DNA of 40,933 nucleotides from Bradyrhizobium sp. (GCF_027307225.1 NZ_DAHUXJ010000044.1:1-40933), one strand, 5' to 3'; counted from the stretch's first letter, positions 17,617-27,059 are shown. Notes: generated by a model from the letters alone, not told the origin. Program-made: numbers and translations.

Positions 17617-18255
17617 ATGCTTGAATCACGCCGTGATATTGCACTGGCCTGTACGTTGAGCGCGCTCGCCGGCTATGTCGACGGCATCGGTTACATTCAC
17701 CTCGGCGGTCTGTTCGTCTCGTTCATGAGCGGCAACTCGACGCGGCTGGGTGTCAGCATTGCGAAGGCGAATTGGTCGAACGCGGGCATTGCGCTGGGCC
17801 TGATCGTGCTGTTCGTGGCAGGTGCGGCGGCGGGCAGCGTCATCGTGCTCGGACGCAGTGCTTATCGGCAGGCCTGGGTGCTCGTCACCGAAGCTCTGTT
17901 GCTGGCGGCGGCCGGGCTCTCTTATGAACACGGCCATTCCCCGCTCGCCATCGCGGCGATCGTGCTGGCGATGGGGCTGGAAAACGCCGTGTTTCAGATC
18001 GACGGCGGCGGCGGACTCGGGCTCACTTACGTGACCGGTGCTCTGGTCAAGGTCGGACAACTCATTGGCGCAGCGTTGAGTGGCGGACAGCGCTGGGCCT
18101 GGATGCCTAATCTCTTGCTATGGGCGGCACTGGTGCTGGGATCGGCTTGCGGCGCGCTGGCCTATTTCTGGATCAAGCTATCGGCGGTCTGGTTTGCCGC
18201 CGGTTTCGCGCTGGCGCTCGGCGCGGTTGTCGCCGGCGTCCGCCCGCGGCATTGA
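17617..18255 (+). CDS. DUF1275 (YoaK-like) membrane protein
   Basis: 212 residues with six hydrophobic helices. The family signature is present at the start: LSALAGYVDGIGYIHLGGLF followed by VSFMSGNSTRLGV, and again GLENAVFQIDGGGGLGLTYV with TGALVKVGQL, which is the DUF1275 internal repeat (MSGN and TG-L motifs). Family members are inner-membrane proteins of unknown transport role. Start ATG 17617 follows the terminator of the preceding gene, so it probably has its own promoter. Confidence 0.85.
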   Translation: MLESRRDIALACTLSALAGYVDGIGYIHLGGLFVSFMSGNSTRLGVSIAKANWSNAGIALGLIVLFVAGAAAGSVIVLGRSAYRQAWVLVTEALLLAAAGLSYEHGHSPLAIAAIVLAMGLENAVFQIDGGGGLGLTYVTGALVKVGQLIGAALSGGQRWAWMPNLLLWAALVLGSACGALAYFWIKLSAVWFAAGFALALGAVVAGVRPRH

Positions 18256-18329
18256 CTCGCCATTGACTCGGAAACCGTGTTGGCCGATGTGGGGAATGAA
18301 CCGCGGCGACGCCGCAACAGGATCGATTG

Positions 18330-19172
18330 ATGGCCTCTATTACCAAGTCTCGCGCAGCATGTCTGATCGGCTGGCCGGCGGCGCATTCGCGCTCGCCGCT
18401 GATCCATCATTACTGGTTGCGTCAACTTGGCATCGAGGGCGGCTACAGCATCGAAGCGATTCCGCCGGAAGGTTTTGCGGAGTTCGTCCAGCATCTGACG
18501 GTGCACGGCTTTGTCGGCGCCAATGTCACCATCCCGCACAAGGAACGCGCGCTGGCGCTGACGACGCCCGATGCGCGGGCGCGCGCGGTCGGTGCGGCCA
18601 ACACGCTGTGGTACGACGGCAACGAATTGCGCTCGACCAATACCGATATCGAAGGCTTTGTCGGCAACCTCGATGCATCTGCGAAGGGCTGGGATGCCGC
18701 TGGTGATGCACTGGTGTTAGGCGCCGGCGGTTCCTCGCGCGCGGTGGTGTTTGGACTGCTTGAGCGCGGCATCAAGCGCATTCATCTGGCCAACCGGACT
18801 GCCGAGCGATCGCAGGCGCTGGCGGATCAGTTCGGAGCGTCCGTGAGACCAATTCCGTGGGATGAAATCAATCGGGTGCTGCCGCAAGCAGGCCTGCTGG
18901 TCAACACCACCTCGCTCGGCATGCACGGCCAGCCCACGCTTGATGTTGATGTCGGCCTGCTTCCGCGCGAGGCGATCGTTGCCGATCTTGTCTATGTCCC
19001 GCTCGATACAGCCTTGTTGCAGGCGGCACGCGCGCGCGGGCTGAGAGTGGCCGACGGCCTCGGGATGCTCCTGCATCAGGCGATGCGCGGCTTTGAATTG
19101 TGGTTCGGGCAACGGCCACAAGTGACGGCCGAATTGCGGGCTTTGGTCGAGGCCGATCTCAGGGGCGTTTGA
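18330..19172 (+). CDS. aroE: Shikimate dehydrogenase
   Basis: 280 residues. Reduces 3-dehydroshikimate to shikimate with NADPH in aromatic amino acid synthesis. Shikimate-binding SRSPLIHHYWL, the catalytic Lys in NVTIPHKERAL, Asn/Asp in RSTNTDIEGF, and the NADP-binding GAGGSSRAVVFGL with NRTAERS following are all present, as is the C-terminal GLGMLLHQAMRGFELWFG. ATG 18330 has AGGA (18319-18322) 7 nt upstream; a TTG immediately before it is in frame but unlikely. Follows the DUF1275 gene by 74 nt with no terminator seen. Confidence 0.95.
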   Translation: MASITKSRAACLIGWPAAHSRSPLIHHYWLRQLGIEGGYSIEAIPPEGFAEFVQHLTVHGFVGANVTIPHKERALALTTPDARARAVGAANTLWYDGNELRSTNTDIEGFVGNLDASAKGWDAAGDALVLGAGGSSRAVVFGLLERGIKRIHLANRTAERSQALADQFGASVRPIPWDEINRVLPQAGLLVNTTSLGMHGQPTLDVDVGLLPREAIVADLVYVPLDTALLQAARARGLRVADGLGMLLHQAMRGFELWFGQRPQVTAELRALVEADLRGV

Positions 19173-19283
19173 TCGCGCGCAACCAACCGCGTCAGCGTAG
19201 GACACGACGGCCTGATGCCGCCGATGTAACGACCCCGCCGCGTCCTGCGTAAGTATAGCAGGACCAGGCTCCCCGCCGGTCCG

Positions 19284-19310
19284 GAATAACCCCGCTTTGG
19301 CGGGGTATTC
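19284..19310. terminator. Hairpin between aroE and next gene
   Basis: GAATA-A-CCCCGC / GCGGGGTATTC form an 11-bp stem with one bulged A and a TTTG-like loop. The tail on the plus strand (CCCTTTATTC) is only weakly T-rich, so termination is possible but not certain. Confidence 0.45.
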
Positions 19311-19353
19311 CCCTTTATTCGCAGTTCCGGCCTAAACCTTTGAGGGACAGACC

Positions 19354-19986
19354 ATGCCGAAATCTTCTTCCTGGCTGCCGCGTTCGCTTGTGGCCTCGCT
19401 CGCCGCCGTCTCCGTGCTCATATCGAGCGCCTGGGCCCAGCAGTCGCCGACACCCACGCGCATCCGCGGCACCATCGAAAGCATCGATGGCAAGACGCTG
19501 AACATCAAGACCCGCGAGGGCACCGATGTGAAAGTGAACATGACCGACGATATCGGCGTCATCGGCATCGCCAAGACGTCGCTATCGGAGATCAAGCCGG
19601 GCAGCTACATCGGCGTGTCGGCGATGCCGCAGCCCGACGGCAGCCAGAAGGCGCTCGCCGTTCACATCTTCCCGGAAGCCATGCGCGGCGCGTCCGAAGG
19701 CTTCAAGCCCTGGGATCTGCGTCCGAATTCGACGATGACCAATGCCACCGTCGCGCAGACTGTTGCCAGCGTCGATGGCCATGATATCCAGGTCAAGTAC
19801 AAGGACGGCGAGAAGAAGGTCGTGGTGCCGCCGGGTACGCCGATCGTCGCATTCGTCGGCGGTGAAAAATCCGAGATCAAGCCGGGCGCCAAGATCATCA
19901 TCTTCGGCGCCAAGAAAAAGGACGACGGCTCGCTCGAGACCAACCGCATCGGCGTCGGCCTCAACGGCATCACCCCGCCGATGTGA
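19354..19986 (+). CDS. Secreted DUF5666-like protein
   Basis: 210 residues with a signal peptide (VASLAAVSVLISSAWAQQ). The mature protein holds two related beta-rich modules: RIRGTIESIDGKTLNIKTRE...DIGVIGIAKTSLSEIKPG...YIGVSAMPQPDGSQKA and then VASVDGHDIQVKYKDGEKKV...PPGTPIVAFV...EIKPGAKIIIFGAKKKDDGS. The pattern (exclude strand, 'I-x-G-x-I-x-x-I-D-G-x-x-L', then I-K-P-G) resembles DUF5666 domains of probable OB-like fold. Function unknown; similar proteins are sometimes misnamed metal transporters. GAGGGA precedes the ATG by about 7 nt. Confidence 0.8.
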   Translation: MPKSSSWLPRSLVASLAAVSVLISSAWAQQSPTPTRIRGTIESIDGKTLNIKTREGTDVKVNMTDDIGVIGIAKTSLSEIKPGSYIGVSAMPQPDGSQKALAVHIFPEAMRGASEGFKPWDLRPNSTMTNATVAQTVASVDGHDIQVKYKDGEKKVVVPPGTPIVAFVGGEKSEIKPGAKIIIFGAKKKDDGSLETNRIGVGLNGITPPM

Positions 19987-20020
19987 CGTCTTTGTCTACG
20001 CGTGCGTAGACAAAGACGTC
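19985..20020. terminator. Perfect 17-bp palindrome at stop codon
   Basis: Arms GACGTCTTTGTCTACGC and GCGTAGACAAAGACGTC flank a two-base centre (GT). The left arm starts inside the TGA of the upstream gene and the right arm overlaps the first bases of the GTCATTCCGG repeat. No T-tract follows; it may protect the transcript end rather than terminate, or be a nested repeat. Confidence 0.5.
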
Positions 20021-20096
20021 ATTCCGGAGCGTCGCGATGGCGACGAATCCGGAATCTCGAGATTCCGGGCTCGCGCTTTGCGCGTCCCGGAATGAC
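20018..20096. repeat. Dispersed palindromic repeat, GTCATTCCGG type (copy 2)
   Basis: Begins GTCATTCCGGAGCG and ends GTCCCGGAATGAC, with a perfect inner palindrome GGAATCTCGAGATTCC (20051-20066). Same family as 7216-7281. Confidence 0.8.
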
Positions 20097-20251
20097 TCGG
20101 TGGAATTGCCTTCGGTCATTGCCGGGCTTGATGTTCCAGCAATCCATCCGACTTCAGTGAATTTTGCAAAAATGATGGATGCGCGGGCATAGGCGAGCGA
20201 AAGCGACGCCGTTCTTCGAACGGCTATGGCCCGCGCATGACAGCGAGTAGC

Positions 20252-21388
20252 CTACACCGCTATCACGTGGTCGTCGATTTCGGCGATGGTGTTGACGCCG
20301 CACAGCCCCATCGTGGTCAAAAGCTCGTTGCGGATGATGTCGATCGCCTTGGTGACGCCGGGGCCGCCATAGGCGCCGAGGCCGTGCACATAGGCGCGGC
20401 CGATCATGCAGGATTTGGCGCCATGCGCAAGCGCCCGCACCACGTCCTGGCCAGAGCGAATGCCGCCGTCGAACATCACCTCCATCTTGTCGCTGACCGC
20501 ATCGACGATTTCCGGCAACGCGGCGATCGAGGACGGCGCGCCATCGAGCTGGCGGCCGCCGTGGTTGGAAACGACAAGCGCCTGGGCGCCGGTCTTGGCG
20601 GCCTCGTTGGCATCCTCCGCGTCGAGAATGCCCTTGAGAACCAGCTTGCCCGGCCAGATGCTGCGGACCCATTCGACATCCTTCCAGTTCAACGTGGTGT
20701 CGAATTGCGTTCCGATCCAGGTGCCGAGCGCGGTGATGTCGTCCGTGCCTTTCAAATGACCGACGAGATTGCCGAAGGTGCGGCGCTTGCCGCGCAGCAC
20801 GCCGGCGACCCAGGCCGGCTTGGTGGCGAAATCGACCAGTTTCGACAGCGACCATTCCGGCGGCACGGTCATGCCGTTCTTGATATCGGCATGGCGCTGC
20901 CCGATCACCTGGAGATCGACGGTGAGCACCAGCGCGCTGCACTTGGCAACCATCGCGCGTTCGATCAGCGCCTTGATGAAACCGCGGTCCTTCATGACGT
21001 AGAGCTGAAACCAGAATGGCTTGTCGACACTGGCGGCGACATCCTCGATCGAACAGATCGACATCGTGCTCAGCGTGTAGGGAATGCCCGCAGCCTGCGC
21101 GGCGCGGCAGGCATGAATTTCGCCGTCGCTGTACTGCATGCCGGTGAGGCCGACCGGCGCGAGGATCAGCGGCAGCGACGCCGGCTCGCCCAAAATGGTT
21201 GTCGAAGGATCGCGCTTGGAGACGTCGACCAGGATGCGCTGGCGCAACTTGATCGCTTGCAGATCCTCGCGGTTCGCCCGCAGCGTCTCTTCGGCATAGG
21301 AACCGCGATCGCAATAATCGAAAAATGCCTTGGGAACATTGCGGCGGTGGCGCTCGCGGAGATCCTCGATGCAGGTGATGTGTTTCAT
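20252..21388 (-). CDS. lldD: FMN-dependent alpha-hydroxy acid dehydrogenase (L-lactate dehydrogenase type)
   Basis: 378 residues. Oxidises an L-2-hydroxy acid, most likely L-lactate, to the keto acid using FMN; LldD-type enzymes pass electrons to the membrane quinone pool. Visible: FDYCDRGSYAEETLRANRED at the start, FMN-site LILAPVGLTGMQYSDGE, LSTMSICSIEDVA, the FMN-contacting Lys in LKGILDAEDA (about 252) and the catalytic His/Arg in SNHGGRQLDGA (His 276, Arg 279), then DGGIRSGQDVVRALAHGA and IGRAYVHGLGAYGG. ATG 21388 starts the conserved sequence; upstream in-frame residues do not belong to the family. A paired palindrome unit lies 60 nt upstream of the start. Confidence 0.9.
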   Translation of the reverse strand: MKHITCIEDLRERHRRNVPKAFFDYCDRGSYAEETLRANREDLQAIKLRQRILVDVSKRDPSTTILGEPASLPLILAPVGLTGMQYSDGEIHACRAAQAAGIPYTLSTMSICSIEDVAASVDKPFWFQLYVMKDRGFIKALIERAMVAKCSALVLTVDLQVIGQRHADIKNGMTVPPEWSLSKLVDFATKPAWVAGVLRGKRRTFGNLVGHLKGTDDITALGTWIGTQFDTTLNWKDVEWVRSIWPGKLVLKGILDAEDANEAAKTGAQALVVSNHGGRQLDGAPSSIAALPEIVDAVSDKMEVMFDGGIRSGQDVVRALAHGAKSCMIGRAYVHGLGAYGGPGVTKAIDIIRNELLTTMGLCGVNTIAEIDDHVIAV

Positions 21389-21447
21389 GGACGTATTCCG
21401 GCCCGGGCTTGTATTGTATTTGGCACTTTGGTTGTCATCTACCATGG

Positions 21448-21825
<378 letters not shown>

Positions 21826-22038
21826 AGTTCCCGAGTCGTTTCTGACGGTGAAGAAAAGCATGTTTATTGTCAATATGTTATACCTATTGCGGGCACCTCA
21901 CAGGAAATGATTCATCATATTTTTTGAAGTCATTTTAGCCGCAGAGGCATTATAACCCGGTTCGACGTTAGCATTGGGGCTGACAACCCGGCTTCCCGGC
22001 CATGGCCGCGAGGAAGTGCGGGTGGTGCTGGGGGTTGT

Positions 22039-23382
22039 ATGAGCCGCAAATATTTCGGAACGGACGGGATTCGGGGCCTCGCCAATGGCCTGATCACACC
22101 GGAACTCGCGCTCAAAGTGGGGCAGGCCGCGGGACTCGTGTTTCTGCGCGGCGAGCACCGCCATCGCGTGGTCATCGGCAAGGATACCCGCCTTTCCGGC
22201 TACATGATCGAATACGCCATGGTGGCGGGATTCACCTCCGTCGGCATGGACGTGCTGCTGGTCGGCCCGATGCCGACGCCGGCGGTCGCGATGCTGACCA
22301 AGTCGATGCGCGCCGACCTCGGCGTGATGATATCGGCCTCTCACAACCTGTTCGAGGACAACGGCATCAAGCTGTTCGGGCCGCAAGGCTTCAAACTGTC
22401 CGACGACGTCGAAAAGCAGATCGAGCAGTTGCTCGATGAATCGCTCGACCGCCGTCTGGCGCAGAGCGCAAGCCTCGGGCGCGCCCGCCGTATCGACGGC
22501 GTTCACGACCGCTACATCGAATTCGCCAAGCGTACGCTGCCGCGTGACCTCAGCCTCGATGGCTTGCGCGTCGTGGTCGACTGCGCCAACGGCGCCGCCT
22601 ACAGGGTCGTGCCGGAAGCCTTGTGGGAATTGGGCGCCGATGTCATCTCGATCGGCGTCGAGCCCGACGGCTTCAACATCAACAAGGAATGCGGCTCGAC
22701 CGCGCCGGAGGCGTTGAGCCGCAAGGTGCGTGAACTGCGCGCCGACATCGGCATCGCGCTCGATGGCGACGCCGATCGAGTGATCCTGGTCGACGAGCGC
22801 GGACATCTGGTCGACGGCGATCAGTTGCTCGCCGTGATTGCGCAGAGCTGGAAGGAAGACGGCCGTCTGGCGAAGCCGGGCATCGTCGCAACCGTGATGT
22901 CCAATCTCGGTCTCGAGCGCTTTCTCGAAGGGCACGGCATCGAACTCATTCGCACGCCGGTCGGCGACCGCTACGTGCTAGAGCGCATGCTCGCCGGCGG
23001 CTACAATCTCGGCGGCGAACCATCCGGCCACATCATCCTGTCTGACTACGCGACCACCGGCGACGGTTTTGTCGCGGCGCTCCAGGTGCTGGCGGTCGTG
23101 CAAAGGCTGCGCCGCCCGGTGTCCGAGGTCTGCCACCGTTTCGATCCGCTGCCGCAGATCCTGAAGAACGTGCGCTATCGTTCGGGCAAGCCGCTCGACA
23201 ATGCCGACGTGAAGTCGGCGATCGATGACGGCGAGAAACGGCTCAACGGCCATGGCCGGCTTCTGGTGCGCTCCTCCGGAACGGAGCCTGTGATCCGCGT
23301 GATGGGTGAGGGCGACGATCGCCTGCTGGTCGAGGAAGTGGTCGACCACATCGTTTCCGCACTCGGTCAGGCAGCCGCCTGA
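22039..23382 (+). CDS. glmM: Phosphoglucosamine mutase
   Basis: 447 residues. Converts glucosamine-6-phosphate to glucosamine-1-phosphate for UDP-GlcNAc, peptidoglycan and LPS synthesis. Features: [16 protein letters not shown] start, the phospho-Ser loop [14 protein letters not shown] (Ser about 101), the metal-binding DGDADR, sugar-binding GGEPSGHII and the phosphate-binding [12 protein letters not shown] near the end. Full length for the family. G-rich sequence (GGGGG) precedes the ATG. No cotranscribed cell-wall gene is adjacent; the next gene is a transporter 269 nt away beyond a long repeat. Confidence 0.96.
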   Translation: MSRKYFGTDGIRGLANGLITPELALKVGQAAGLVFLRGEHRHRVVIGKDTRLSGYMIEYAMVAGFTSVGMDVLLVGPMPTPAVAMLTKSMRADLGVMISASHNLFEDNGIKLFGPQGFKLSDDVEKQIEQLLDESLDRRLAQSASLGRARRIDGVHDRYIEFAKRTLPRDLSLDGLRVVVDCANGAAYRVVPEALWELGADVISIGVEPDGFNINKECGSTAPEALSRKVRELRADIGIALDGDADRVILVDERGHLVDGDQLLAVIAQSWKEDGRLAKPGIVATVMSNLGLERFLEGHGIELIRTPVGDRYVLERMLAGGYNLGGEPSGHIILSDYATTGDGFVAALQVLAVVQRLRRPVSEVCHRFDPLPQILKNVRYRSGKPLDNADVKSAIDDGEKRLNGHGRLLVRSSGTEPVIRVMGEGDDRLLVEEVVDHIVSALGQAAA

Positions 23383-23398
23383 CGCTCGCAGTTGAGGC

Positions 23399-23528
23399 GT
23401 TCCCCGGCTGCTGCGCGAGCCACGTCGTTGTTTCGACGTGGTGCGCTGCTGATCCGGGGTCCATTGTGCCGCTTAGGTCTCGGCTCAGCGGAGCCGCGCT
23501 GCACGCTGCGCCGCGTCCGGGACACGAG
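23399..23528. repeat. Long dispersed imperfect palindrome (copy 2)
   Basis: Reverse complement of the family copy at 14607-14725; shares the block CCGGGGTCCATTGTG and the end GCGTCCGGGACACGA. Occupies most of the 269-nt gap between glmM and the transporter gene; nothing else is evident there. Confidence 0.7.
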
Positions 23529-23651
23529 GGAGTCGATCCTTCTGCAACACTCTAAATTCACCTCGCGCATCGCTGCCATTTTCTATTGGCGGTGGTCGCA
23601 AGACCGCCATCGGCATAGGTAGGGCGCATTGCATTTGCCCGGAATGATCCG

Positions 23652-24908
23652 TTGAACAAGCCTGTTGTCGTTTCCGAGAAAACCCAGACCGAGCCGGTCA
23701 TCGTCGACGGCGCTTCGCCTGCACTGACGGCGAGCGCCGCCGGCCCCGCTTACACTGTCCTTGCCGGCATCAGCTTCTCGCACTTCCTCAACGACACCAT
23801 GCAGTCGCTGATCGCATCGGTGTATCCGATCCTGAAGGACAGCTATGCGCTCGACTTCGCGCAGATCGGAATGATCACGCTGGCGTTCCAGTTCACGGCC
23901 TCGCTGCTGCAGCCGCTGGTCGGGCATTTCACCGACAAGAAGGCGCAGCCGTTTTCGCTGTCGATCGGCATGTCCTCGACCTTCTTCGGTCTCTTGCTGC
24001 TCAGCGTCGCCCATCAGTATGTCGTGATCCTGGCCGCGGCGGCGCTGATCGGTCTCGGCTCTGCGGTGTTTCATCCCGAGTCGGCGCGGATTGCGCGGCT
24101 GGCCTCGGGTGGCCGCTATGGCTTTGCACAATCGGTGTTTCAGCTCGGCGGCAGTTTCGGCACCTCGATGGGGCCGGTGCTGGCGGCGTTGATTGTCGTT
24201 CCGTTCGGCCAGCCCTCGATCGCCTGGTTCTCTTCGATCGCGTTTCTTGCCATCGTCGTGCTGTGGAAGATCGGTCAGTGGTACCAGCCGCAGATCATCA
24301 AAGCCAGGAAGACCGCCGCGTTCGCTTCGCATCCCGATACGCCGTCACAACGACGCGTGTTGATCGCGCTCGCGGTGCTGGTGGTTCTCCTGATATCGAA
24401 GCAGCTCTACGTCTCGAGCCTGTCGAGCTACTACATTTTCTATCTGATGGAGCGTTTCGGCGTTTCGACACAGGCCGCGCAGCTTTATCTTTTCATCTTC
24501 CTGGCTGCGAATGCGGTCGGCGCTTTCTTCGGCGGTCCGCTCGGCGATCGCTTCGGCCGCAAGATCGTGATCTGGTTCTCGATCGTCGGCGCGCTGCCGT
24601 TCACGCTGGCGCTGCCTTACGCTGGATTGGCGGGGAGTGCGGTGCTGACGGTCTTCATCGGTCTCATCATTTCCTCGACCACGTCGTCGATCATCGTGTT
24701 TGCGCAGGAGTTGGTGCCGCACCGGTTCGGCATGATCTCAGGCGTGTTCTTCGGTGTGGCGTTCGGCATCGGCGGCCTGGGCGCGGCGCTGCTCGGCAGG
24801 CTGGCCGACCACACCAGCATCGCCTTCGTCTATCAGGTCTGCGCGTTCCTGCCGGCGATCGGATTGCTCGCAGTGTTTCTGCCGAAGATGCAACAAGGGC
24901 CGCGGTAG
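23652..24908 (+). CDS. MFS transporter, fosmidomycin-resistance (Fsr) type
   Basis: 418 residues with about twelve hydrophobic helices. The sequence ISFSHFLNDTMQSLIASVYP is the hallmark of the Fsr subgroup, followed by QIGMITLAFQFTASLLQPLV, the A-loop GHFTDKKAQPF, HPESARIARLASGGRYGFAQ and a second A-loop GGPLGDRFGRKIVIW. Probably a proton-driven drug or metabolite exporter in the inner membrane; substrate unknown. The first in-frame start after the gap is a TTG at 23652; no good ribosome-binding site is visible, so the start is uncertain by a few codons. Confidence 0.85.
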   Translation: MNKPVVVSEKTQTEPVIVDGASPALTASAAGPAYTVLAGISFSHFLNDTMQSLIASVYPILKDSYALDFAQIGMITLAFQFTASLLQPLVGHFTDKKAQPFSLSIGMSSTFFGLLLLSVAHQYVVILAAAALIGLGSAVFHPESARIARLASGGRYGFAQSVFQLGGSFGTSMGPVLAALIVVPFGQPSIAWFSSIAFLAIVVLWKIGQWYQPQIIKARKTAAFASHPDTPSQRRVLIALAVLVVLLISKQLYVSSLSSYYIFYLMERFGVSTQAAQLYLFIFLAANAVGAFFGGPLGDRFGRKIVIWFSIVGALPFTLALPYAGLAGSAVLTVFIGLIISSTTSSIIVFAQELVPHRFGMISGVFFGVAFGIGGLGAALLGRLADHTSIAFVYQVCAFLPAIGLLAVFLPKMQQGPR

Positions 24909-24966
24909 CATTTACTACACGCGGTTCGCCGCGCGCACATTCATACATCATTAGCGATTGTGACGG

Positions 24967-24989
24967 CCCTCGCCAATTTTGGGCGAGGG
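24967..24989. terminator. Hairpin behind transporter gene
   Basis: CCCTCGCC (24967-24974) pairs with GGCGAGGG (24982-24989) around AATTTTG. The plus-strand tail is AAAATCTTC, not a T-run, so termination is uncertain. Confidence 0.35.
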
Positions 24990-25038
24990 AAAATCTTCAG
25001 CTATTCTGTTGGAGAAATATCAACCTTAAAAATTAGGG

Positions 25039-25053
25039 TTAAGCGGCGTTTAA
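25039..25053. promoter_or_regulatory. Candidate CtrA site upstream of OMP gene
   Basis: TTAA at 25039-25042 and TTAA at 25050-25053 are separated by seven bases, the TTAA-N7-TTAA spacing of the alphaproteobacterial cell-cycle regulator CtrA. It lies 75 nt before the ATG of the barrel gene. The left half overlaps an 11-bp motif (25032-25042) also present before the second barrel gene. Confidence 0.4.
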
Positions 25054-25127
25054 GCATTTGGTGCCATCGTCCCGGCGTGAGTTTTGATGTGGGGCTGTCT
25101 GCCTCACGGGCCAAAAGGACGAAGGTT

Positions 25128-25973
25128 ATGCGTGGTGTAAAATTTTTCGTTATCGCCGGAGCGGCATCCTTGTTGTCGTCGATGGCATCCGCCGCCGACA
25201 TGGCGATCGCGCCTCCGCCGATGCCTTATGCGCCCCCGATCGCCGATTTCGGCGGTTGGTATCTGCGCGGCGATATTGGATTCAGCAACCAGAGCGTCAG
25301 CAGCATCCGCAACACCAATGCCGCGCTCTATTCCGGATTGAACTCGTTCCAGGAAACGACCGGCTTCGACACCGGCGGGATCTATCAGATCGGTGCGGGC
25401 TATCAGTTCAATCACTGGTTCCGCGCCGACATCACCGGCGAATATCGCGGCAGCGCCAATTTCCATGGGCTCGATCTGATCAGCTTCCCGAACGGCGGCA
25501 CCACCGGTTTCGGTTCTGACGTTTACACCGCCAGAAAGTCCGAATGGCTATTCCTGGCCAACGCCTATGCTGACCTCGGCACGTGGTGGTGCATCACACC
25601 TTACGTTGGCGCCGGCATCGGCACTGCGCGGGTGCAGATCTCGAACTTCCTCGATCAAGGTGTGGGTTCGCTCGCCGGTGGCGGTGTCGGCCCGAGCCTG
25701 GTTTCGGCTCAGACCGGGTCGCAGTGGAATTTTGCGTGGGCGTTGCACGCCGGTCTCGCCTACCAGGTCACTCCGGATATGGCGATCGAACTGGGCTACA
25801 GCTACGTCAATCTCGGCAACGGCACCACCGGCGTCGACCGCGCGTTCGACGGTTCGGCAGGCGGCCATGTGTTCCAGTTCCACGACATCACCTCGCAGGA
25901 CGTGAAGCTCGGCGTGCGCTGGGATCTCTGGAGCCCGCCTGCCTATGCGCCGCCCCTGATCACCAAGGGCTGA
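25128..25973 (+). CDS. Outer membrane beta-barrel protein, Omp25-like
   Basis: 281 residues. Signal peptide MRGVKFFVIAGAASLLSSMA with ASA/AD cleavage, then a Pro-rich linker (APPPMPYAPPI) and an eight-strand-type barrel: GGWYLRGDIGFSNQS, GIYQIGAGYQFNHWFRADIT, SEWLFLANAYADLGTWWCIT, PYVGAGIGTARV, WALHAGLAYQVTPDMAIELG and the closing VKLGVRWDLW strand. Similar to the Omp25/Omp31 surface proteins of Rhizobiales. Single Cys in the barrel is unusual. ATG 25128 starts the signal peptide; AAGG is just upstream. Followed by a strong terminator. Confidence 0.85.
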   Translation: MRGVKFFVIAGAASLLSSMASAADMAIAPPPMPYAPPIADFGGWYLRGDIGFSNQSVSSIRNTNAALYSGLNSFQETTGFDTGGIYQIGAGYQFNHWFRADITGEYRGSANFHGLDLISFPNGGTTGFGSDVYTARKSEWLFLANAYADLGTWWCITPYVGAGIGTARVQISNFLDQGVGSLAGGGVGPSLVSAQTGSQWNFAWALHAGLAYQVTPDMAIELGYSYVNLGNGTTGVDRAFDGSAGGHVFQFHDITSQDVKLGVRWDLWSPPAYAPPLITKG

Positions 25974-26001
25974 TCGAGCGAGCCCGATCTTAACTTCTCT
26001 T

Positions 26002-26035
26002 AACGGCGCGTGACGTTTCCCGCGCCGTTTTGTTT
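26002..26035 (+). terminator. Rho-independent terminator
   Basis: Stem AACGGCGCG (26002-26010) / CGCGCCGTT (26021-26029), ten-base loop, then TTTGTTTT. Placed 29 nt after the first barrel gene's stop. Confidence 0.85.
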
Positions 26036-26105
26036 TGCGCAAATGAAAAGCAGGTCCCGCTTTTCGGACAAGATCGTGCACTGGAACGGCGCGCGATAAC
26101 GATTG

Positions 26106-26116
26106 ATTAGGGTTAA
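26106..26116. promoter_or_regulatory. Motif shared by the two OMP upstream regions
   Basis: ATTAGGGTTAA occurs here, 47 nt before the ATG of the second barrel gene, and again at 25032-25042 before the first. The context extends a little (TTAACGGG here, TTAAGCGG there). A common regulator or promoter element is inferred. Confidence 0.4.
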
Positions 26117-26162
26117 CGGGCGATGATCAGGCCATGTTCTGAAGCGTGGATGGGAGTGATCG

Positions 26163-26975
26163 ATGCGTAGGGTCCTGTTGGCGGCGGCGATGGTCGCGAT
26201 GTCGGTGAGCGCGCAAGCCGCCGATATGCCCGATTTCCTTCGCGGCTCTGTCGGTGACTACAATCCGGTCACCAATTGGCAGGGCTTCTACTTCGGCGGC
26301 CAGGGCGCTTACGGAACCTCTACCGAGAACTTCAACGGTTCGACCAACAGTATGCTGGAAGCCTTGATTTCGAACCTGGTTGTGTCGGAGACGGGGATAG
26401 GGCAGTCCAATCTCCAACTCGGCAAAGTATCGTCGCACACGTCGGGATACGGCGCATTTGCCGGATATAACTGGCAATGGGACGATGTCGTTGTCGGCCT
26501 TGAAATGTCTTATCTGCACGGAAATCTGGGTGGGAGGGCTACAGCGTCGGAAGCCTTCACCACCTCGACCACGCTTTCGGACGGTCTCTTTCACTCCGTT
26601 TCTGCCACCTCTGCTTCGCAAATCGCCGTCAGCGATATGGCTACATTCCGCGGGCGCGCCGGCTACGCCTTCGGTTGCTTCCTCCCTTACATGTTCGGAG
26701 GGTTAGCGCTCGGCAACGCCAGCATCACCCAATCGGTAACCGTCAAGGACGCCGCCAGCACGAGCATTCTTGGACCGTTCACTCCGTTCCAGCCGCTGAC
26801 GTCCACCAAGGGCACCGCCGACCATCTGATCTACGGTTACACGGCGGGTCTTGGCATGGATATCAAGCTGGTCGGCGGCTTGTTCATGCGCGCCGAATGG
26901 GAATACGCGCGCTTCGTCGATCAGGTCGACACCAGCGTCAACACCGTGCGTCTCGGCCTCGGCTACAAGTTCTGA
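26163..26975 (+). CDS. Outer membrane beta-barrel protein
   Basis: 270 residues. Signal peptide MRRVLLAAAMVAMSVSAQAA, then NWQGFYFGGQGAYGTSTENF (the WxGFYxGxxxG start strand of Omp25/Omp31-type barrels), YGAFAGYNWQWDDVVVGLEM, FRGRAGYAFGCFLPYMFGGL and the closing strand TVRLGLGYKF ending in Phe, as outer-membrane barrels do. Distinct in sequence from its neighbour but same architecture, so probably a related surface protein. GGAG precedes the ATG by about 8 nt. It has its own upstream motif after the terminator of the first gene. Confidence 0.85.
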   Translation: MRRVLLAAAMVAMSVSAQAADMPDFLRGSVGDYNPVTNWQGFYFGGQGAYGTSTENFNGSTNSMLEALISNLVVSETGIGQSNLQLGKVSSHTSGYGAFAGYNWQWDDVVVGLEMSYLHGNLGGRATASEAFTTSTTLSDGLFHSVSATSASQIAVSDMATFRGRAGYAFGCFLPYMFGGLALGNASITQSVTVKDAASTSILGPFTPFQPLTSTKGTADHLIYGYTAGLGMDIKLVGGLFMRAEWEYARFVDQVDTSVNTVRLGLGYKF

Positions 26976-26998
26976 CCGGCGTGCCTGACGCACCGGTC
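26974..26998 (+). terminator. Hairpin overlapping the OMP stop codon
   Basis: GACCGG (26974-26979) pairs with CCGGTC (26993-26998), with an inner CGT/ACG extension. It starts inside the TGA stop codon. The tail (GTTATTGAC) is only weakly T-rich. Confidence 0.4.
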
Positions 26999-27059
26999 GT
27001 TATTGACATCATCGACCGCGCCTGTTGCTCTGTCATTTCCTCGTCAGGGGCGGCAGCCG

